Shown one piece after another: positions 37,139-47,621 of a DNA stretch of 64,000 bases (position 1 is the stretch's first letter; each line of letters opens with the position of its first letter). This DNA is from Choanephora cucurbitarum (Eukaryota; Mucoromycota; Mucoromycetes; Mucorales; Choanephoraceae): assembly GCA_025331435.1 (NCBI GenBank), contig JAIWNI010000114.1, positions 24,826-88,825 of the forward strand, in the 5' to 3' direction. The position numbers and the translations under genes were made by a program. Below the pieces are notes generated by a model. That model was not told the DNA's origin. It did no database searches and worked only from the letters and a program-made list of their open reading frames with translations.

Positions 37139-38413
37139 TCAACATTCTATCTTTTGTTCTTTACATTTTTCCACAAGGTCACTATAATATTTGAAGCATT
37201 GTTCAAGATAATTCTCCCAGACTAATATAATATGAGATCCTTGGGTCTCAGGGAAGCTTTTGTTGAATTTCTTCTTCAGTGTGGCAGCAGTTTCGTTCTT
37301 CTTGTCCTTGAACGCTATCTTGTTCTTTGCCATCCCTGACACCTTCTCAATTGGTTGCAATTCGCAATGGTAGGGTAATCAAAATGGTGTGCCCATGCTT
37401 TTCTGATATCAAGTATGTTGCATAAACAGGTTCGATTGCAAGATTCTTCTCAATTTCCAAAAGCTCGCTTTTTTTCTTTGATTGGTCTAGATAAGCCAAA
37501 CACTCATTCTCAATCAAATAAAACTTAATCTTAGCTTTCTTACTGTTGCTAATAGGTATCTTGCTGATATAATTCTTATGGCAAGGGGCACTATTCATAT
37601 GGATAATGAGATTATCATAAGGGGCCACCGACACACAGAGCCTCTCAAAAAGACTGGCATATTTGTCCTTGTCAAAATTGCCATGATAATCTGTCTCAAC
37701 ACCTCTACTCCCTTTTGCCGGCCAAACAATAATGCTGTATTTGATCATGCTGTCCTTGCGCCTTTGTTATTGAGTACAGGCAAAAATGTAGCAAAGATCA
37801 TCAACATTGGACCTTTGTTCTTCTCGTTAACAGTGGTTCCAGGCGCTACCCAAGTTTTTTTTCGCATGATGATCTACATGACAATACGGTTCATCCAAAA
37901 AAAAAATTCTGGACGTATTGGTTGGTCTCGAACATTGGCGTTTTCTGACCGACTGCATACATACATATGTCTGTATGTAATGTTGTTGACAGAGTCGTGC
38001 ATGATGTTCTTTCTGTCACCTGTCTTATATTTGAGTATAGAATGTAAGTCTCTAAGAATGGTTGAGCTAGAGATGTTGAAGTTGTAGATCTCATGAAGTG
38101 AGTTCTCAATCGATATGACAGTGCTTTGTCTGCATTTGTTGTTATTCGTTTGAACAATGTCCTTCACGACTAAAACATACTCCATAAAAAGTGGTTGGAA
38201 ATGAGGACCTCTCTTCTTCTTTTCAGAAACTTCCAAGGAGTTATTGTACATATGAATGGCCTTTTGTTCAGCAAAACGCTTACGCTTGCTTTTTTGCTTC
38301 TTCGAAGGTGCATTCAACTGACCATCCTTCATGATGCCATAGACATAGCTCAAAAGCTTGTAGGTTTCATCTGAATATTTATAGCAGTTGAAGTTTTTGG
38401 CTGATGATGACAT
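37139..38413 (-). pseudogene. Decayed DDE transposase of the IS630/Tc1-mariner type
   Basis: On the minus strand, protein pieces in neighbouring frames read as one broken transposase. An N-terminal part (38413 down to about 37874) is lysine-rich and ends VRDQPIRPEFFFWMNRIVM. A middle piece is in another frame (about 37860-37745, including KKTWVAPGTTVNEKNKGPML). The next piece (37748-37347) begins MIKYSIIVWPAKGSRGVETD and includes LIIHMNSAPCHKNYI. A last piece (37360-37139) covers the C-terminus. The order matches the IS630/Tc1 core: first acidic residue, W...PGT segment, then DNAPxHK. Here the first acidic position reads N in WMNRIV and the second reads N in HMNSAPCH, so catalysis is lost as well as the frame. 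No terminal repeats were found. It differs from the element at 3.8 kb. Confidence 0.5.
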
Positions 38414-38470
38414 TTTATTTAATAACTTTTTTTTTAGAGAAGATAAGAGAGGAAACAAAATGCTATTCAC

Positions 38471-39270
38471 GCATAGTAATTAGGCCCTTATAGCTCCATT
38501 TTTCATGGAGTATGCTGTAAATAAAAGTCGTTTTTAGAAAGAAAATCAATGAATACATCTCTATATATGAAGGCGCTTCTCTTGAGAATAACCTCTATCA
38601 CTCAGCTCTTCTTCTTATGTACTGCTGAACTTCTCTCTTCAAAGGCCAGATTGCACGATCAATGGATCTTTGCTAATTTACTTTTCCCATTGCTTTTATT
38701 TATATGTACTCATAAATTATCACATACAAGCACTTGCTCAACTTTGTTACTAAAACTAATCTATATCTCACAGGGTGTGCCTTATAACAACACTAGAGGG
38801 TCAATTTTATACTTGACTGTTTTATCTGCTGTCTCAAAGAAAGAGAAAAATCAATTTGCATGAGTTAACTGTCAGTGGTGGATGACCTCGGATCTACTTG
38901 GTTACTGTTTTTTTTTTGTAAAAGGGGATGCTTTATTTACTAGATTACTTATAAGTAAACGACAATTGTCTTGTGTATTTTGAAACCATATAACTTCATC
39001 CACTTTGTTTAGCTGAGTTATCTCTATTTGATTTTTTTTATGCAGCATACAGCTCAAATTTACTCAGCAAAATAGCCTTAGTGACAGTATCTTCAGTTAT
39101 CACGGGTGGTTATGTGGAGGCGACAAAGGTTGCGTTGTGTTTATGCGATTACTTACAGGATTAAAAAGAAAAATAGATATGATTGGATAACAAAAAGACC
39201 ATGTGAAGATCTCGTCACTTGAGCTAGTTTTTTGATTGGTTGATCTTTGATCAACTGATATCACCCCTTT
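38471..39270. other. Intergenic, no gene recognised
   Basis: AT-rich DNA. A small hairpin CTCCAT-TTTTC-ATGGAG lies at about 38498-38514. A hydrophobic open frame at 38549-38863 has no promoter, homology or splice support and is not called. Confidence 0.35.
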
Positions 39271-39274
39271 CACG

Positions 39275-40634
39275 CCAATATATAAGGATACTTTTCCCTT
39301 TCTCTCTCTTTTTTCTTTTCTTTTTCATTCCATATCTCACATCAAGGCAAGCCAAAAGTTAAGTATTATATCTCTTTTTTTTATGGTAAACTGTGAATGA
39401 AGGAACGTGTGTTCAAAAGGCGAGAAAAGGGGTGTTATATTTTACTTCTTTGCTGTTTGATCGATGTCTCTTGACGTGCTCGCCAAACATATTTTGGCTT
39501 GAAGCGTGTCTTTAAGGAACATCTCTTACAGTATTGAACTTAATGAAAATGAAATGGAGCTCCATGTAGCTCACATTCAGCACTTCATTCATTCAGCGGA
39601 CGCGTTTGAATGGTGCCTAGTCTATACTTTGTAAAATTTTGTGATTGTATTAGTACTTTTTAGTACTTTCTTTATCTCTACTTTTTATTATTATTACTAT
39701 TTTATTACTTGAACTCGATTCATCTACTACTACCAATACTACTCTTGTTCTATCTGGTACGTGTTTTAGATCACCAAGCCAAAAATCAAAACCAAGCTAG
39801 TTTAAATCAAACTCAAGCCAACTCGTCCATTTTATCGCTTCTTGATCCATTATCTCTTGGTCTGCTTTTCTCTGCGTCTATGCGTCTCATTGAATTGGGT
39901 TCACTTTTTTGCAATCGAATGGAGCTGACATAAAGGAAAAAAACTGCTGACTACTTATCGCTATTAAAGTCTACTAAATCCTGCTTCTTTTATTATATCT
40001 TACAATCCTACTTGTATCAACAATCATACATATCCATAAAGATAAAATAAAATAAAAAGTCGTTCCATCATTACACAACCTATAACTTATAATCACTTGT
40101 GAATCAAAATGGTGCATTTTGTGCTTAAAGACATTCAGTCCTTTTGAATACAACCTACTGCTGTTACTAGTGTTGCAAATTGCACTTGTGCTCGCCTTCT
40201 ATTGGCTAAATGGTGTACAAAGAGTAAGTTTACTCAAGTAATAGCACTTCAGCAAAAGTTTTGTTTCATGGCTGTAATATAGGCCTTATGACTGAAGCCC
40301 TTCTCTTTAAACTATTCCATTCTTTTTCCTACAACTTGCTTCCATTGCTTATCCGAAGCATTTTTACTTTAAAATGCCTCAGTTGAAATTATCTGCCTAT
40401 GTATTCAAAAAAGGGGGTTAGCACTATCAGTTGCTTACTGTATTTCTCTTTTCATTATGACCATAAACAGGAGAGGCTATCTTTTTTTATCCTCAACACA
40501 TCACTCAATTCACCAAACGAAAAGGGAAGCCATCGATTGAAGTCAGTGTAGAACAGGTGAGATATGCTGTAGCATGCGGTTATAAAGAAGTTATTAATCT
40601 AGAGCAACAAAATAAAGCAAAATGCTTAGAATAA
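39275..40634 (+). pseudogene. Fragmentary spliced gene, possibly a decayed membrane protein
   Basis: A TATA box (CAATATATAAGG, about 39279-39290) and a CT-rich leader look like a real promoter. Downstream, several coding-like stretches flanked by splice signals follow. One lies at about 39540-39630 (ENEMELHVAHIQHFIHSADA). A hydrophobic stretch at 40134-40221 reads EYNLLLLLVLQIALVLAFYW before a GTAAGT. A stretch with ATG at 40374 ends at 40416 and joins in frame across a 54-nt intron to 40471-40634 (EAIFFYPQHITQFTKRKGKP, then to a TAA). The two 3' pieces join cleanly, but I could not connect all parts in one frame without stops. It is either a decayed gene or one with splicing I failed to see. 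No family recognised. Confidence 0.3.
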
Positions 40635-40886
40635 GGTGAACCTTCTTACTGACTAAATCCTTTTTTTTTTTACTTATAATGAAATTGAGACATTACGATC
40701 TATGAGCTGTACACTCAGAAAACAAACTATAGTCACTAGTTGCATTATACGTGTTAATCATACTGTGGAGAAAAATGGGACCTTCTCACTCCTTAATAAC
40801 TACATTTGAATGAAGCGCTTGCAGCACACTCTCGTTCACAGTTACAATTTTTTTTCTTTTTTTCTCTCTCTCTCTTTTAGTTTAAG

Positions 40887-41551
40887 ATGGGCAAAAAACA
40901 ATCGGGTGGTATTAAGCCCTCTGAATACAAGAAAAAAGGCCCTTCGCAGCCATTGATAGACAAGATACCTACAAACAAAAAAAGCAACAAAGATGACATT
41001 CCTGATGATGAAAAACTTCGCTTGATTGATCAAACAGGACTATTGCAAAAAGTCAAGCAACGTGAACAAGAAATAGAGCAACAATCAACGACAACAGCAG
41101 AATACGTTTGGCAAGCTATTTTCTTAAGCATTCCATTTGCCTTTCTGATGGGAACATTCGATGTCACTGTCAAAGTACAATACAATGAACCTTGGGATTA
41201 TGCAGGTCTCTTGACTCGATGTGTGAAATCAGCTCCAGGTAACAAGATGAGAGCAGAATGTGACCTGGTTAAACTAACACTTATCTGAAAGCACTTGCAC
41301 CTATTATTTACTTGACCAACAGATACAAAGCAAAGAGATCAACTCAGTTTTTGATGTCTTTAGGTTCTGTCTTCCTGGGCTCCCTTTTGATGTACACTTT
41401 ACATCGTTCACCTTCACTTGGTCAAATGATGCGTGCACCTGGTTTAGCAACCATATGGATCTATTTCATTGTTCAGCTTGATCTTTTGCCTGCTGTGATT
41501 ACATTGGGCATTGTATTTGCCTATTGGTTTTTTGGTTTACGAGTCATTTAA
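40887..41551 (+). CDS. Fungal multi-pass membrane protein of unknown function (DUF7719-like)
   Basis: Exons: 40887-41238 and 41292-41551, giving 203 residues. A basic, soluble N-terminus of about 75 residues (MGKKQSGGIKPSEYKKKG) is followed by about four hydrophobic segments: VWQAIFLSIPFAFLMGTF, CVKSAPALAPIIYLTNRY, TQFLMSLGSVFLGSLLMYTL, and two joined segments from LATIWIYFIVQLDLLPAVIT to the end. The sequence RAPGLATIWIYFIVQLDLLP resembles the conserved end of a fungal family that I recall as DUF7719. No catalytic residues are evident. It lies convergent to heme oxygenase, with 56 bp between stop codons. Confidence 0.65.
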
Positions 41552-41607
41552 TAAACTATATCAATACAACAACAACAACAACAAGAATGAGAAGGGGGGG
41601 AATAGAA

Positions 41608-43245
41608 TTATTTTGAATAACGCTTGTAGACAGCTACACCAATAGCAATCGCAAGTAGACTGATACTGAACATGCTAGCCCAAGGAGTAGATTTAGGCTT
41701 CTTTCTAGGCTCATTATCATCAGACAGGTCAATTGTCTCAATCGATCTATCGGTCACAGTGGTTGTTGTCTCAACTTCGATAGCACTTTCCTGGAGATCA
41801 AAGATAAATTCTTCTTCGTCTTGTTGAGATGAAAGCACAGAAGGAGCCAATACGCCTGCTTCAGAGAGTTCTTGTACTTCATCGAATAGGGCAATGTTCA
41901 ACTCAAAAGAACGAACAGCTTCAGCAACAATCAAATCACGTGTAGCTTGGTCCACTTTAGCTGCATTCAAACGTTCACGGTAGAAGTTCTTGAATTCAGA
42001 CTGGTTACCCAATTGGTCAAAGTGATAAAAGTTCAAACCATCCACTGTATCCCAGGCACTATCTGATTCATCTAGTTGGAGAACATGCTTCTTGAGACGC
42101 TTAGACAAGATCTGGCCACCACTCAAATCACCCAAATAACGAGAGTAACTATGAGCAATCAGCAAAGCTGGGCTTGTAGCGCATGCATCCTTCATGGCCT
42201 TTACATAACTTCTAACAGCAGGTGTCATGGTGTCTGGATGAGTAAGTTCAGACGCACGCTCTTGGCCGTAAAAATATTCAAGATCTCTTTTGATGGATTC
42301 TTCTCGATTCAATTCTTGAGGGAAGTGAATAATCTTGACAACTGGGTGATCCTTATGTTCTTCAAGCAATTCCTCCATATATCTAGAACACTATAGTGTC
42401 ATTTCTCTCTTTCTTCCCTCCTTCTGATATAAAAAATGAATGACTTACTTGTAAACAAAATAAAGGGAATTGATATAGCGGCCGTATTCATCAGCGTTGA
42501 TATCACCCTTAAGAAAACGTCTAAGAAATAGTAAAACATGTTAGCTGATCTCTCCCTCTCTTTGTCTGTAGGTGTTACTCACCTTGTGAACACACTAGTT
42601 TCTGCAGCTCGATGAACTACTTTTGTGCCTTCTCTCATAGCAGAAGCCAGTTGTGGATCTTCAAGATATTCAGGCTCGGCTACCTTTTCTGGCTCTTGTT
42701 CTTGCTTGATATCGAAAAGTGTTTCGAGTTGAGTCTTGTCAAGGAAGCGATTCAACATCTTTACAAGCACAATGCCTTCTTCACATGAAGGAAGCTCTAT
42801 TACATTTTTCAGCTTCAAGCATCTTCCATACATTTAGATACGTCTTTTCTTTTACCTGACATATTTAGAGTGGGATGATCTTTAGGAATTTGTGCCATCA
42901 AAGCAGCAATTTCTTGTTCGGATCTTGAAGAAAAAGGACAACCTATCAAAAAAAAATTAGATTGACTCAAATCAAACTCTTTTTTTTTCTTCTCCCTCTT
43001 ACCTTCTTTAAAAGCAGGACTAAATCGTTTAAATGACAAAACACTGATTAGTCTGTTCAAATTGGATTGCAATACGTTCTCTCTTACCAACGAGAAACAT
43101 CACCATGGCTTACAGCAAGTGAGTTTACTTCTTCAAGGGCAGCATATGGACATCCTTTTGAGAAAGCAGGGCAAAGATGTTTAAGTTCATCAATATTAGT
43201 CAGGCCTTCGAGGCCAGGATGAGGAGGCATGCCAGTTTCAGTCAT
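41608..43245 (-). CDS. Heme oxygenase with C-terminal membrane anchor and Cys-Pro-rich N-terminal extension
   Basis: Exons on the minus strand: 43245-43088, 43019-43003, 42942-42856, 42796-42583, 42520-42449, 42382-41608, giving 440 residues. The heme oxygenase domain starts near residue 135. It has the proximal histidine in GTKVVHRAAE (His149) and the signature LLIAHSYSRYLGDLSGGQIL. It opens heme to biliverdin, iron and CO. The last 25 residues (MFSISLLAIAIGVAVYKRYSK) are a tail anchor, as in animal HO-1/HO-2. The N-terminal extension of about 85 residues carries CPAFSKGCP (25-33) and CPAFKEGCP (53-61), which resemble heme regulatory Cys-Pro motifs. Exon 2 is only 17 nt and supplies the start of the second copy. 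The ATG at 43245 is preferred over one 30 nt upstream because it is the first that fits the short leader. Convergent with the DUF7719-like gene. Confidence 0.85.
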
Positions 43246-43693
43246 TTTGTATATATTTAAGATACAAGAAAGCAAAAAGAAAAAAATCTAGAAAAAAAAA
43301 GAGGAACCACTGAATTTAAACTTTTTTTCCTTAGATGACCAAGTCATGCGTATGTGATTGGAGCATCACACTTTATTTGCCGACAACTATACCTTCTTTT
43401 TTTTTTGGTCTATTACGTTTATTACGTTTGTTATTTTATTCGATGATACTTTGTTCACAGAAAAAAAATCGATTAAAAAGCAGCTTACAGAATATTTCCA
43501 AATAAAGTGTAATGCCGTTTGACAGATATGCTTATTAGGTGCTAAGTGTTAGTTCATTCTTTTGCAAGTATGCAAGCTTCTCAATAGCAATAGAGAACAA
43601 GTTGCATAATGAGTGTTGACCTTACATTCTACTTTTTGTATGAAATACATTGCTTTTATTCAAGAAAAAAAAAGTATCAACCTCTAGACAGAA
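43246..43693. other. Spacer between heme oxygenase start and biotin-protein ligase stop
   Basis: About 450 bp containing the heme oxygenase promoter. Long A and T runs are present and no open frame of interest is seen. Confidence 0.4.
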
Positions 43694-45808
43694 TTATGTC
43701 TTTTTGACGATTAAACCTTTAAGCATATCAAAACTGTTCCCATCGGGTTGAAGTGTAAATCGCTTTCGAGGATTATTTACACTTACAGCCTCAAGCATGC
43801 CATAGTCGCGTGTGATACCAACAATCTTAGCCTTCTCATTGTCATGTGTAGTCAAGGTCACCATTTTATCACTAACAAATCATTTAGTTTTTCTCTTTTT
43901 AGATGGCTATTTAGCCATTAAACTTACCTATGCAACCAACGTTGATAATACTTATCCAGAAACCATGATCCCATTCCCTTCTCACAGAACTCCATATAAT
44001 ACTTCTCAAAAGTGACCAAAGCATGAGCCAACACTTCTTCTCTCTCTAGTCGTTTCAATGATGGATTGTGTTGCTGGATAACATCGTTGATGGAGACTGT
44101 AGGATGCGGGTTGTTAAGATTGACACCACAGCCGATCACAAGCAAGAATTCATTCTTTGCAAAACTGGAATTGACCAAAAGTCCTCCTACTTTCTTAAGC
44201 CCATCAGGTAAATCTGCATAAATGTCATTGGGCCATTTGAGTCGAAGAGGTACGTTTTCATAACCAGGTCGCGTACGAATGCTTTCCACGATAGCCAATG
44301 CAATCAAATATTGAATAAACACAACAGGTGAATTTGAGAGTTGAAGAGGGTGACGCACTACAAAGCTGAATTGCAATGCACCAGCTTGAGACACCCATGA
44401 ATTTCTACCTCTACCTAAACAAAAAAAAAAGATATCAGACCTTGCTTCTTTTTCTTTCTGCTTTTATGTTCTTTGACCTCTTCCTGCAATTTGATTGGTA
44501 GCAAGACATACAAGACCATTAGGCAAAGCTTCTGCGAGTTCATAGTTCCTATAGATGAACAAGTTAAAAATAAAAATAACACAAGCTTTTCAAAGTTTCT
44601 TTCTTCCTTTACTTGTCTAGAACCGTCTGTGTACTTGTTATGACCTCTGAATACAAAACAGCATCACCAAAGCGATATCCTACTCCTCCTCCCCATTCTT
44701 GCTTTCTTCGTGACACCAATGCGTCAAAATATGCTTTAGTGTCAAATAAAGGAGTTAGTGTCTTGTGGGGTGCATGTACTTGCTGTTCATTGGACAAAGC
44801 TGGATAGAGTATTTTAAGGACTGGAGATCTATCTTCAGACTCACGCTCCAAGGATAGACGTGTCAACATGTCAGCAACATCATCTCCGCTGTTGTCTAGT
44901 GGACCAATATAGAATGCATCGTTTGAATCCTTAAATAGTCTATCCTGATTAGTGTTTTGGTGTAACCTTTCAGTGATGTTTTTTAACAGTCGCCCGGAGA
45001 GGGTTGAGAGGTATAGTGGTGTCAACTGAGGTACACTCTCTACAGCTTCCTTTCTTGTTTTTAACCCAATACGGCCCAAAGCTTGTGTTAGAAACGCCTG
45101 ACAAGCTGGAAGAGATGCTGATAGATCTCGAATAATGTCTGCTTGATGATCATTGTCACTTAAATCCACTAAATGAATGTTATATTCCGGATGAATCCCA
45201 AACAGCAGTGCTGATCCTTTGCCTACTTGACACTCAACACCTGCTGCACTGTCGACCTCGTCACCTGAAAGACCTGGATCTTGATAGGTACAAACCACCT
45301 TGACTTGATCAAACGTATGAGCATCAACAAAATAGCCTCCACCGTTATAATAGGACTTGAGTAAGCCATCCTCTGTCTTTACAGACACTGCTCTAGCGCC
45401 CTTCTCACTATTGTACACAAATCCAGGATACATCGTACCACGGCTTGTGCCGGGGAAAAAGGCAAGTTCACGCTGACCAATCACTTGTAAGGGACTGCCC
45501 TTTTCAAACTCGATATCATGAGAAGCATAATAGGCACCTGCACAGAAGCCCAAATAACGACCCCCCTCTTGAACATAATGCCTTATTTTACTGTTGACTG
45601 AGCCGTTGAGGTCTTCACAATAAGGTGAGTCACGCCCGCCAGGAATGACGATCAAAGAACATGTCTCTTCCCAAGGCTCTGATTTTAAAGTGGCAGCATC
45701 CACTTTCATGACATCGTACGCATGACCCAAAATAGACTTTAAGGTCAAGTAGGTTTGCTTTACTGAAGTAGGTGAAGTGCCATTGCCTTGGTAGATCAAC
45801 ACGTTCAT
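43694..45808 (-). CDS. BPL1: Biotin-protein ligase (holocarboxylase synthetase), BPL1 type
   Basis: Exons on the minus strand: 45808-44613, 44548-44478, 44414-43928, 43871-43694, giving 643 residues (yeast Bpl1 is 690). The N-terminal 300 residues form the glutamine-amidotransferase-like domain typical of fungal Bpl1 (MNVLIYQGNGTSP, IVIPGGRDSPYCEDLNG, GFCAGAYYAS). The catalytic domain has GRGRGRNSWVSQAG (biotin and AMP loop) and LRLKWPNDIYADL. The small C-terminal domain carries MVTLTTHDNEKAKIVGIT. It attaches biotin to pyruvate carboxylase and acetyl-CoA carboxylase. Start at 45808 chosen because MNVLIYQGNG aligns with known N-termini. An in-frame ATG 30 nt upstream is possible. The second intron begins GTCAAA, a less usual donor. 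Confidence 0.93.
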
Positions 45809-47621
45809 CTTATTTTGAAATGAAGAAGAATGCCGCACAAGTAGTCTGCCAAACAGTTCAGAGGACTTTAAACAAAATAAACAAAAAAGAAGCAGAGGCA
45901 GAAAAACAAAAGATAAAGCTTAGTTTAAATGAAGTGTCATTCATTATTTTGCTTAAAGAGAGACAGAGCAATGTATGTCTTTATAGATGATTCATAGCTA
46001 AAGCTAAAGGAGAAGCAAGCAAGGACTTGTTTCATCCAATGCAAACTGATTTGTTCATTGTTGCTATTGTAAGGCTAAAGATTTGGAGATACGAATGAAA
46101 CTAGTATTCCCATTTTGCCTATCCGAAGGCTGAAATAGCGATACAAAGGGCAAACCAGCGCAAAGTAAGAATGCTAGTTTCATTCGCATCTCCAGATATT
46201 TATCAGTGTGGCTATTTATTGCTGAAGAATCAGAGTACTGTTATATGACATTGATGTGGAAGGCAGATATTTTGGGTGTCTAGGTTTAGGTGTCCTGGAG
46301 TTTTGATTGAGGCTCCCAAACTATTTTGATGGATCCGTTCGGGATATGTTTCTGAATCAAGGCCAGTTGCATTAATAAGATGTCAGTAAGATCAAGGACT
46401 GTAGATAAGACCATCATACGATTTATCGCGTCTGGTGAAGCCGTATAGAGTTACCACTTTTCTAATTTGATATATGCTTTTTAAAGCACAAGCAGGAAGA
46501 ACATTACTGAATTGCTCAATAAAACAACAGAGAAGAAAAAAAGGCACTGTTTATCATGATTGGTTGCACTCTCACATAAATAAGTTATTTATGTATATTA
46601 TCATTGAAAAAAAAACTTGAACAAATGTGATGGTAATGATTAATTGGCACAGCTCTCTCATCTGATAGTGTTTTATTGGGTATTGTATCATTATTCCCTT
46701 TATACATAGATAAGCATCGCAGATGTAAATGAAGTTATTGATAGATGTTCAAAAGGAGTAAACACAGATCATTGCTCATTCTATCATTTATTCAGATAGT
46801 CTGCTTGTGTCCAATAAATAGCCTGCTTCCATCCTAGAGTAATAGCTCATCCTACCTTACTTTTATCTGCCAAAACCATGATTTAGCAAAAACTTACGAT
46901 CATTTGTATTTCGAAATGAATGCCTTTGGAGTGAGCATAAGGTCGAATAGGCTACTTCTGTAATGTTAAATAACATCTTTGTTAGCTGGCTGGAAACCCC
47001 CGCTTAAGAAGCTCATATATGTTATTCGCATAGTTTTGTGTCAGTCATGAAAAGAAATAGCCACTGCCTATCTACAATTTTGAGTTTGTCAAAGGAATCC
47101 CTATGACGTCTTCTACTTTCTGCTCTCTATACTGTCTTTTTGTTTTTCCTTTTTGAGGCTCAAACTGTGAAAGAAAAGTATGATCGAAGACGCGATTGTC
47201 TTGACAAAATTGCCGCAAATGTGCATGTGCAACAAAGAAGGCCAACAAGCTGCGTGCACCAGAATAGAGCAGTACTTGGCCTCACTTCTATCAACACTAG
47301 AACCGAAAAAAGCTTTAAAGTTTAAATTTCAAGGCATCAAAAACTCTCTCCAGGCTTGTACTCAATGAAATTCTTCTTTCAAAGAACCAATGAAGTAAGC
47401 TTTTCTTATTTTGGGAAGCACATATTCTTGACCAATTAAAGTAAGAAGTTCACGGACTTTCGAAAAAAAAAAAAAGTTGTTCGATTGCTGAGATTAAAGC
47501 AGAAACAGACTACTATTTTCACCGACATGAATCCCCTCTTCCCTTCACCCTCTTTCTTTCTCTCTTTCTTTTCCTATTTCCTTCTCTCTCTCTTTTTCTC
47601 TTTCCCTCATTATACATAGCA
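45809..47621. other. Long intergenic region with a fold-back repeat; promoter of the transporter gene
   Basis: About 1.8 kb. It holds the inverted repeat at 46077-46201 and, just before 47622, a long CT-rich leader (47540-47610). Overlapping frames at 47140-47368 were not called: they have no homology I recognise and no clear promoter. Confidence 0.4.
46077..46201. repeat. Fold-back element with 33-bp inverted arms (MITE-like)
   Basis: The arms 46077-46109 and 46169-46201 are inverted copies, 29 of 33 positions pairing, around the core GGAGATACGAATGAAACTAG. The loop is 59 nt and holds a shorter inner pairing (TTTGCC with GGCAAA). No target-site duplication is obvious. Confidence 0.6.

Noticed and set aside
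38549..38863. 104-codon hydrophobic open frame
   Set aside because: Hydrophobicity comes from T-rich DNA. No start context, homology or splicing evidence.
47140..47368. Two overlapping small frames upstream of the transporter
   Set aside because: They overlap in different frames, and neither has known features or a clear promoter.
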